Origin: CAZZNQ01 sp964655775
Lineage (GTDB): Bacteria > Planctomycetota > Brocadiia > SM23-32
Assembly (NCBI GenBank): GCA_964655775.1
Contig: CAZZNQ010000111.1
Location: forward strand, 1 to 11,999
DNA length: 11,999 bases
Direction: 5' to 3'
Position 1 is the stretch's first letter; every line of letters begins with the position of its first letter. Under the pieces are notes generated by a model. It saw nothing but the letters and a program-made list of their open reading frames with translations. It had not been told where the DNA came from and made no database searches. Below are positions 7,458-11,999 of this stretch, in pieces. Position numbers and translations under genes: made by a program.

Positions 7458-8686
7458 GTTCTGTCCGTTTCTTCCCTGTCCAGATTGAACGCCCGGTGAA
7501 CGGCCTGGAGGGCGCGCTTTCCGGCCTTGCCGTTCACAACGCAGGATATCTTGATCTCCGACGTGCTGATCATGTCGATGTTGATCTCGTCCTCGGCCAG
7601 GGCCTGGAACATCTTGTCCGCCACGCCGCAGTGGCTTCGCATTCCGATGCCCACCACGCTGACCTTGGCCACGTCCTGATCGCTCTCCACTGGTCCCGCG
7701 TCCAGCTTCAGGGCCAGTTCCTTTGCGACGCGCAGCACGCGTTCCAGGTCGTCCTTCTCCACGGTGAAGGTCATGTCCGTCCAGCCCTGTTCGCTGACGT
7801 TCTGGACGATCATGTCGACGTTCACGTTCGCCCGCGCGATGGTGCTGAAGATCCTGGCGGCGATGCCGGGATGGTCGGGCAGGTGCCGCATGGTCACTTT
7901 GGCCTGATCTTCGTCCAGGGCGGCGGCGCGCACGTCAACGTATTCCAGTTCCCCGGTCAAGTCCGTCACGAGAGTACCCTCCGATTCGTTGAAGCTCGAG
8001 CGCACGCGGAACGGCACGCCGAACCTTTTCGCCATCTCGACGGCCCGCGAGTGCATCACCCGGGCGCCCAGGCTCGCCAGCTCGAGAAGTTCGTCGTAGT
8101 CGATCCTCTCTATCCACCTGGCCTCGGGCACCACGCGGGGATCGGCGGTGTAGATGCCGTCCACGTCGGTGAATATGTCGCAGCGCTCGGCCCGCAGGGC
8201 GGCTGCCAGCGCCACGGCTGTAGCATCCGAGCCGCCGCGGCCGATCGTGGTAATGTTGTTCTCGCTGTCCATGCCCTGAAAGCCCGCTACGATCACGATC
8301 TGGCCCTTGCCGATCTCGTTCCGCAGCCGGCTGCGATCTATCTGCTTGATCTTGGCCTTGCGGAAGGCGCCGTCCGTGTATATGCCCGCCTGCGGTCCCG
8401 TGAGACTGATCGCCTCGTAGCCTTCCTTATGCAGGGCTATGGCCATCAGCGCGATCGACATCTGTTCGCCGACGGCCATCAGCATGTCCATCTCCCGGGG
8501 GCTGGGATCGGGGTTTATCTCTTCGGCCACGTCGATCAGTTCGTCCGTGCGGTTGCCCATGGCGCTGAGCACCATGATGACCTCGTTGCCGGAGTCGTAC
8601 TCCATCGCCGCCCGGTGCGCCGCTCTGCGCAGGCGCTCCGGCGTGGCCAGCGAACTGCCGCCGAATTTCTGTACCATCAGACCCAT
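7454..8686 (-). CDS. lysC: Aspartokinase (dual-start alpha/beta type)
   Basis: This 410-aa kinase phosphorylates aspartate, the committed step to lysine, threonine, methionine and diaminopimelate. The amino-acid kinase fold holds the N-terminal VQKFGGSSLA (K7, GGSS 9-12), SAMGNRTDEL, GFQGMDSENNITTIGRGGSD (aspartate binding and catalysis) and FTDVDGIYTADPRVVPEAR (nucleotide side). MHSRAVEMAKRFGVPFRVRSSF then leads to two ACT domains, about 265-335 and 340-405, the second with VGIGMRSHCGVADKMFQAL and INIDMISTSEIKISCVV. Length and architecture match the Bacillus/Corynebacterium/Thermus class, usually inhibited by lysine and/or threonine. In that class the ACT region is also made separately as a beta subunit. 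ATG at 8684-8686 follows AAGG nine bases upstream; Met4 is a less likely start. It is first in the minus-strand operon, behind a long structured leader, and its stop overlaps the cimA start. Confidence 0.95.
   Translation of the reverse strand: MGLMVQKFGGSSLATPERLRRAAHRAAMEYDSGNEVIMVLSAMGNRTDELIDVAEEINPDPSPREMDMLMAVGEQMSIALMAIALHKEGYEAISLTGPQAGIYTDGAFRKAKIKQIDRSRLRNEIGKGQIVIVAGFQGMDSENNITTIGRGGSDATAVALAAALRAERCDIFTDVDGIYTADPRVVPEARWIERIDYDELLELASLGARVMHSRAVEMAKRFGVPFRVRSSFNESEGTLVTDLTGELEYVDVRAAALDEDQAKVTMRHLPDHPGIAARIFSTIARANVNVDMIVQNVSEQGWTDMTFTVEKDDLERVLRVAKELALKLDAGPVESDQDVAKVSVVGIGMRSHCGVADKMFQALAEDEINIDMISTSEIKISCVVNGKAGKRALQAVHRAFNLDREETDRT
7967..7982 (-). promoter_or_regulatory. Internal ribosome-binding site and GTG start for the LysC beta subunit
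   Basis: Within lysC the minus strand reads GGAGGG (complement of 7977-7982), seven bases, then in-frame GTG (complement of 7967-7969), codon 240. Initiation there would give a 171-aa product containing both ACT domains, close to the size of known aspartokinase beta subunits. This GGAGG is among the strongest SD-like sequences noted in the window, although it is also encoded by the conserved S-E-G-T-L-V segment. Confidence 0.5.
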
Positions 8687-8868
8687 CGTATCGGACCTTC
8701 AGTAAGAGCTCAGGCCGGCGCAAGCCGCGCAGTGCGCGTGCAAGCCGCGCTCGAGAACGAGGGAGGAAGAGGTTCGCCAACAGGAAGGAACGCCCGCCCC
8801 GCTACCCGCCGAGCCGGACAGACCGGCGTAAGACGCCCAAGATTCCGCTCTTGTTACGCCCTCAGGAC
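8687..8868 (-). promoter_or_regulatory. Long structured leader of the lysC operon, possible switching RNA
   Basis: Transcription from the lysC promoter should start near 8868, giving about 180 untranslated bases with no upstream ATG. The first structure is GGCGTAA (8860-8854) pairing with TTACGCC (8831-8825), enclosing an inner stem CAAGA (8853-8849)/TCTTG (8842-8838) with loop GCGGAA. A second GGCGT (8837-8833) can pair with the same ACGCC over a 3-base loop, and GCCGG (8827-8823)/CCGGC (8817-8813) overlaps it too. These states exclude one another. Further down, CGCGC (8738-8734) can pair with GCGCG upstream (8750-8746) or downstream (8730-8726). A G-rich stretch (8810-8791) and a pyrimidine tract lie between. 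It does not match the lysine riboswitch, T-box or TPP consensus as I know them. All bases refer to the minus-strand RNA. Confidence 0.45.
8720..8750. repeat. 11-bp direct repeat at 20-bp pitch
   Basis: gcaagccgcgc occurs at 8720-8730 and again, identically, at 8740-8750, exactly 20 bases apart. It lies in the lysC leader. In RNA it supplies the two competing GCGCG arms described for the leader. In DNA the two-turn spacing would also suit two protein sites on one face of the helix, though no known operator is recognised. Confidence 0.6.
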
Positions 8869-8879
8869 TCAACTATCTT
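8851..8879 (+). promoter_or_regulatory. Candidate promoter of thiD
   Basis: TTGTTA (8851-8856; 4 of 6 matches) and TATCTT (8874-8879; 4 of 6) are separated by exactly 17 bases. The predicted start near 8886 gives a leader of about 60 bases before ATG 8945. The -10 box is superimposed on that of the oppositely directed lysC promoter. Confidence 0.5.
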
Positions 8880-8904
8880 AGTGGCCGGACGGCTCATCTG
8901 TCAA
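8875..8904 (-). promoter_or_regulatory. Promoter of the lysC-cimA-valS operon
   Basis: On the minus strand a perfect TTGACA (complement of 8899-8904) is followed after 18 bases by TAAGAT (complement of 8875-8880; 4 of 6 matches). It is the only consensus -35 in the gap. It predicts a start near 8868 and a long untranslated leader. Its -10 overlaps the thiD -10 on the opposite strand, so one polymerase should exclude the other. Confidence 0.65.
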
Positions 8905-8944
8905 GTACGGCAGGGGCGCGGGCGTGCCGCGCCGGGAGGACGAT

Positions 8945-9739
8945 ATGATACCGAGGGTGCTGACCATAGCCGGCAGCGACAGCGGCGGGGGCGCCGGCAT
9001 TCAGGCCGACCTCAAGACCATCACCGCGCTGGGCGCGTACGGCATGTCGGCCGTCACCGCACTCACCGCCCAGAACACCGTAGGCGTGCGCGGAGTTTTC
9101 GCCGTGCCGGCGGAGTTCGTTGCCCTGCAGATCGATGCCGTTGCCGAGGACATCGGCGTGGACGCGACCAAGACCGGGATGTTGAACGAACCGGACGTTG
9201 TCGAGTGCGTTGCGGAGCGGGTCCGCCGGCACGGCCTTCGGCCGCTGGTGGTGGACCCCGTGATGCTGGCGAAGAGCGGCGATGCGCTACTGAAGCCGGA
9301 GGCCGAGGAGGCGCTGGTGCGAGCCCTGCTGCCGCTGGCGACCGTTGTGACCCCCAACCTGCCCGAGGCGGCGCGCATAGCGGGCATGGACGTGGAAGAC
9401 GTGAAGGCGATGCGAGATGCGGCCCGCCACATAAAGCAGATGGGGCCCGAGTGGGTGCTGGTCAAGGGCGGGCACCTTTCCGGCAAACCCGTTGATATTC
9501 TTCTCGGCGGCAACGGATTCCATAGTGTGGAGCGGCCGCGCGTGGACACCCGCAACACGCACGGCACGGGTTGCACGTATTCTTCCGCGATCGCCACCGG
9601 GCTGGCGCTGGGGATGGAGGTCCCGGATGCCGTCGAGTGGGCGCGGGATGCCCTGCAGACGGCGATGCGGAGCGCGCTGGACCTGGGAGGCGGACACGGT
9701 CCGCTCAACCACGGCGCTATGTTCGGAACGCAGGCCTGA
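8945..9739 (+). CDS. thiD: Hydroxymethylpyrimidine/phosphomethylpyrimidine kinase
   Basis: This 264-aa ribokinase-fold enzyme phosphorylates HMP to HMP-P and then HMP-PP, the pyrimidine half of thiamine diphosphate. Signatures: MIPRVLTIAGSDSGGGAGIQ with GSDSGGGAG at 10-18, TAQNTVGV (41-48), the LVVDPVMLAKSGDALL block (101-116), TPNLPEA (136-142), VLVKGGH (171-177) and the anion-hole/catalytic NTHGTGCTYSSAIA with G207-T208-G209-C210. I chose ATG 8945 because GGGAGGA (8934-8940) precedes it and the protein then begins at the conserved first strand; GTG 8924 would add seven residues lying over the SD. No other thiamine gene (thiC, thiE, thiM) is beside it and no TPP riboswitch is visible. It is divergent from lysC, with interlocked promoters, and is followed by a likely terminator. 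Confidence 0.95.
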   Translation: MIPRVLTIAGSDSGGGAGIQADLKTITALGAYGMSAVTALTAQNTVGVRGVFAVPAEFVALQIDAVAEDIGVDATKTGMLNEPDVVECVAERVRRHGLRPLVVDPVMLAKSGDALLKPEAEEALVRALLPLATVVTPNLPEAARIAGMDVEDVKAMRDAARHIKQMGPEWVLVKGGHLSGKPVDILLGGNGFHSVERPRVDTRNTHGTGCTYSSAIATGLALGMEVPDAVEWARDALQTAMRSALDLGGGHGPLNHGAMFGTQA

Positions 9740-9763
9740 GGGAAAGCCTCCCTGCCCTTTTTT
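9739..9763 (+). terminator. Likely intrinsic terminator after thiD
   Basis: AGGGA (9739-9743) and TCCCT (9749-9753) form a 5-bp stem with loop AAGCC. Four bases (GCCC) later there is a run of six T (9758-9763). The stem starts at the final base of the thiD stop codon. The stem is short and the gap before the T-run is longer than usual, but T6 is striking in this GC-rich sequence and the next gene has its own promoter immediately after. Confidence 0.5.
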
Positions 9764-9767
9764 GGCC

Positions 9768-9795
9768 TTGACATGACGATGCGGCCAGTTACCAT
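9768..9795 (+). promoter_or_regulatory. Promoter of the pseudopilin gene
   Basis: A perfect TTGACA (9768-9773) is followed, with a 16-base spacer, by TACCAT (9790-9795; 4 of 6 matches). The predicted start near 9802 leaves a leader of about 60 bases. It sits directly after the thiD terminator. It shows that the in-frame ATG at 9773, which overlaps the -35 box, cannot be the start of the following gene. Confidence 0.6.
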
Positions 9796-9862
9796 TGAGA
9801 CGGGTTCGTTTCGGCTGGCGGAAATCGCGGCCTTCACAGCCTGGAAGAGCGAGGTGAAACCG

Positions 9863-10711
9863 ATGAGAAGGGGATTCACAGCCATTGAGCTTGCCGTCGT
9901 GCTGATTCTTATCGCCGTGATGGCGGTGCTCATCCTGCCGGCTCTGGAGAAGGGGCGTGTAGCCGCCATCCGCACTAAGTGCATCACCAACATCCGGCAG
10001 ATCGGCGTGGCCTGCAGCATGTATGAGAACGATCACAATGCAGAGTGGCCCTGGGCACGCGTCAGCGTGGACGACAGCGACGAGCATCCCGTCTGGCCGG
10101 ACGCCACCGGTTCCATAGCACTGCTGTATCCCGACTATGCGCCGAAGCCCTACCTCTTCCGCTGCCCCGACACGGACGATCTGGTGGTGTTCAGCGAGGA
10201 CGGCACGGATTTCCTTAACTGCGAGAACTTCAACGTGTCGCCGGATGGCGAGGCGATGAACGAGGGGGACGAAGGGAAGGGTGCGCCCCGGCCGCCGAGC
10301 TACTTCTACGATGCGGGGGACGAGCACGGGCCGGGCATACCGAAGAACCCGCGGCCGAGCCGGGTCGTCTATGGCGACGAATGCATTCACCACTACTGGG
10401 AGAATGAAGCGGGCGAGGGCATGTGGATGGGCGAGAACAACCACGTGGGCGGAGGCAACTTCCTGTGCGCCGACAAGCACGTGGACTGGCTGGCCGTGCA
10501 CTGGTCGGGCACGCCCTACAGGATGGGCGAATCCGAGCCGTCTGTCCCGAATACGTTCCTCCATGTTCTGCCGGGTCCCAACGCCATGCCCGGCGATCAC
10601 CCTCAGATGGACTCCAACGTTTTCTGGGCAGAAGAGGGCCACGCCGACCGCGCGGTCGATGCGGACCTGGCCGGGATGATGTGGCTGAACGGCAGGTGGA
10701 ACGAGTTCTGA
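9863..10711 (+). CDS. Prepilin-like pseudopilin with a variant H-X9-DG region
   Basis: This 282-aa secreted or surface protein begins at ATG 9863, with SD GAGGTG (9851-9856) six bases upstream. The N-terminus MRRGFTAIELAVVLILIAVM is a type IV prepilin/type II pseudopilin signal: short basic leader, prepilin-peptidase cleavage after Gly4, Glu at mature position 5 (Glu9), then one hydrophobic helix to about residue 27. The next stretch, TKCITNIRQIGVACSMYEND (38-57), is typical of the large pseudopilin families of Planctomycetota, Lentisphaerota and Armatimonadota. FRCPDTDD (99-106) and the block NNHVGGGNFLCADKHVDWL (192-210) correspond to their globular domain. His194 is followed nine residues later by Asp204, but the expected Gly is Lys205. 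About 78 residues follow, more than usual. Function in these families is unknown. No pilus assembly gene is adjacent, so it may be a stand-alone envelope protein. Confidence 0.87.
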   Translation: MRRGFTAIELAVVLILIAVMAVLILPALEKGRVAAIRTKCITNIRQIGVACSMYENDHNAEWPWARVSVDDSDEHPVWPDATGSIALLYPDYAPKPYLFRCPDTDDLVVFSEDGTDFLNCENFNVSPDGEAMNEGDEGKGAPRPPSYFYDAGDEHGPGIPKNPRPSRVVYGDECIHHYWENEAGEGMWMGENNHVGGGNFLCADKHVDWLAVHWSGTPYRMGESEPSVPNTFLHVLPGPNAMPGDHPQMDSNVFWAEEGHADRAVDADLAGMMWLNGRWNEF

Positions 10712-10761
10712 GACCGGCCTCCAGCAGCCTGTTGAAGAACTGGGCTCGGTCGCGCCGGCTG

Positions 10762-11999
10762 CTAGCCCGAGCGGCTCTTCTTCAGAACCGTGGTAAGCCG
10801 GTCGACGATATTGTCCCGCTCCGTGTCCTGCAGTTCGAGTATCTCCTGCAGGGCTTCCCCTATGTGCGGAATGTACTTCTCGATGTACTCCCGCTTGCGC
10901 TTCTCCTCCGCCTTGCGCTTCTTACCGCGGAGGAATCTGCGCAACGCGCGCGCACATTCCTGGATGGCGAGAATGATCTCCTTCTCGATCTCCGGGTAGG
11001 GCGCTATGGCCTCCTTGCTTTCGCTGGTGAACGGTACCCAGGGGCTGGCCATGTGTACGAACACCAGCAAGGGGCCGGTGGGCAGGCTGCCGTTGGACTG
11101 GTCCACATTGTACTGCCGCCAGTTCGCGTGCAGCACGGCCTGCGTGGTGGCACAGGCGCCGCTGTTATAGAGGAGGGGAACGCGGTTGGCGAAGCGCATC
11201 ACCTTCGCCGACGTGGAGTCCTTCAGGGATCCGCCGTAGGCGATGGCGGCTTCGATCAGGAACGGGATCCCGCGGTAGACGGTGGGGCTGCGGGTTGTGC
11301 AGGTATAGAAGTCCGCGTCGTGCTGGTTGCGGATGCCTTTTTCGATCAGTTCCGGCCCGATGGGCGAGATGCAGTCCATCGGCGGGTTCATCAGCTTCGT
11401 CTCGCGCAGCGCCTTCAGTAGATTGTCCGCCTCCTGTTGGGCAATGCGCTTGGGGCGGGCGTTCTCGTAGAGGCCGGCCTTCTCGCATATCTCAAGCGCC
11501 GCTCTCTTGCTCACCCGGCAGAAGTCGTTGGAGAGGCATCCCTGGAGCGTGCGGCTGCGCGTTTCGTGCAGCATCTTTATCAGCATGCCCAGTTCGATGC
11601 CGTAGGGATGGGGCTTGATCTCGCGTGGCTCGTCGGGTAGCTCCTCGGAGGCGCGCTCGTAGACAGTCTCGCGTCCGTCGGGGGCAACGTATCGCATCTG
11701 CACGTGCGGATTCGCCGTAGCGGTCTGCAGCAGATACTCGTCCACGCTCCACTGGCCGCGCTGGAACGTGCCCTCCAGCTCGATCTGGACGCGCGTGCCC
11801 TTGGGCTGGTCCCATTCCACCGTCTCTTCGCACAGGATCCGTGGCTCGTTGTCCTTGGTATTGATGGCCACTTCGTAGTAGTGCGCCTCGTCCTTCGGGC
11901 CCGTGCGCGACGTCACGGCGACGGGTTTGCCGGTGGTCAGGTGGCCGTACATGCCGGCGGCGCTGATGCCGATTCCCTGCTGACCGCGGCTCATCTTCA
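10762..11999 (-). CDS. top6B: DNA topoisomerase VI subunit B, 5'-truncated by the window
   Basis: The frame is open to the window edge and ends at TAG (complement of 10762-10764). The ATG at 11992-11994 is internal, because it lies next to the conserved GHKL lid SRGQQGIGISAAGMYGHLTT. Visible parts, numbered from that Met: lid and ATP-binding residues 2-24 (TTGKP); the end of the ATPase domain (KGTRVQIELEG, 65-75); an H2tH domain, about 128-222 (LQGCLSNDFCRVSKRAAL, DCISPIGPELI); and the transducer domain with RFANRVPLLYNSGACATT (267-284) and PFTSESKEAIA. There Lys327 corresponds to the ATP-contacting switch lysine of archaeal Top6B. The tail is highly charged (GKKRKAEEKRKREYIEKYIP) and ends in a helix. 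Archaeal Top6B is about 530 aa, so roughly 120 N-terminal residues are missing. Top6B powers the type IIB enzyme with the Spo11-like Top6A, which is not downstream. It converges on the pseudopilin gene with 50 bases between. Confidence 0.92.
   Translation of the reverse strand, partial: KMSRGQQGIGISAAGMYGHLTTGKPVAVTSRTGPKDEAHYYEVAINTKDNEPRILCEETVEWDQPKGTRVQIELEGTFQRGQWSVDEYLLQTATANPHVQMRYVAPDGRETVYERASEELPDEPREIKPHPYGIELGMLIKMLHETRSRTLQGCLSNDFCRVSKRAALEICEKAGLYENARPKRIAQQEADNLLKALRETKLMNPPMDCISPIGPELIEKGIRNQHDADFYTCTTRSPTVYRGIPFLIEAAIAYGGSLKDSTSAKVMRFANRVPLLYNSGACATTQAVLHANWRQYNVDQSNGSLPTGPLLVFVHMASPWVPFTSESKEAIAPYPEIEKEIILAIQECARALRRFLRGKKRKAEEKRKREYIEKYIPHIGEALQEILELQDTERDNIVDRLTTVLKKSRSG

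Noticed and set aside
8687..8868. Lysine riboswitch or T-box upstream of lysC.
   Set aside because: The conserved core sequences of the lysine riboswitch and the T-box tRNA-binding bulge are not visible. Only unmatched hairpins are present.
3212..8881. Very long plus-strand open frames opposite valS, cimA and lysC (several hundred codons each).
   Set aside because: They are antisense shadows of GC-rich codon usage. The minus-strand proteins are full-length, recognisable enzymes and the plus-strand translations resemble no family.
8924..8944. GTG start of thiD seven codons upstream.
   Set aside because: It would place the SD GGGAGGA inside the coding region. ATG 8945 gives the canonical ThiD N-terminus.
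8880..8944. TPP riboswitch upstream of thiD.
   Set aside because: The short leader lacks the CUGAGA element and the second conserved TPP-binding segment.
9773..9862. Thirty-codon upstream extension of the pseudopilin.
   Set aside because: ATG 9773 overlaps the TTGACA -35 box, and the extension would bury the prepilin leader, which must be N-terminal and short.
10723..10763. Inverted repeat AGCAGCC (10723-10729) / GGCTGCT (10757-10763) between the convergent pseudopilin and top6B genes, considered as a bidirectional terminator.
   Set aside because: The loop is 27 bases, there is no T-run on either strand, and the right arm runs into the top6B stop codon. The support is too weak.
1..11999. 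CRISPR array, tRNA, rRNA, insertion sequence, defence or toxin-antitoxin system.
   Set aside because: No spaced repeat series, cloverleaf, transposase, terminal inverted repeats or defence domains were found on either strand by reading.

Overview
The window is a GC-rich bacterial chromosomal segment with a draft-assembly gap (10 N at 5535-5544). It is densely coding, and most start codons have a recognisable Shine-Dalgarno (SD) sequence. Three features point to a deep-branching bacterium of the Planctomycetota/Armatimonadota kind rather than a proteobacterium or firmicute: a prepilin-like pseudopilin with a variant H-X9-DG region, an archaeal-type IMP cyclohydrolase (PurO family), and an archaeal-type DNA topoisomerase VI B subunit. 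This placement is an inference from gene content. No rRNA or phylogenetic marker here settles it.

Layout. Left block, plus strand (1-2508): the end of a SAM-dependent methyltransferase, a GNAT acetyltransferase resembling streptothricin acetyltransferases, then PurO with its own TATAAT promoter, followed by an unrecognised 219-aa protein. Middle block, minus strand (2522-8686): in transcription order lysC (aspartokinase), cimA (citramalate synthase), valS, rpmB (L28) and gatC. lysC and cimA overlap as GTGA, valS is interrupted by the assembly gap, and rpmB-gatC has its own extended -10 promoter. Right block, plus strand (8945-10711): thiD (HMP-P kinase) and a pseudopilin gene with its own TTGACA promoter. 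The window ends with a 5'-truncated, convergent minus-strand top6B.

Functionally, lysC opens the aspartate family (Lys, Thr, Met and, via Thr, Ile), CimA opens the threonine-independent Ile route, and ValS charges tRNA with a branched-chain amino acid. The middle block therefore looks like an amino-acid supply and translation operon ending in a ribosomal protein and the third subunit of the tRNA-dependent amidotransferase.

The most interesting non-coding signal is the 258-base gap between lysC and thiD. It holds overlapping, oppositely oriented promoters that share one -10 region. The lysC side has a leader of about 180 nt in which two repeated arms each compete for a single complement (GGCGT/ACGCC/GGCGT and GCGCG/CGCGC/GCGCG), which resembles a switching RNA but matches no riboswitch I recognise. 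Inside lysC, a strong in-frame SD plus GTG at 7967-7982 falls where the small beta subunit of dual-start aspartokinases begins. No CRISPR array, tRNA, rRNA, insertion sequence or defence system was found, and I saw no wholly new multi-gene system.
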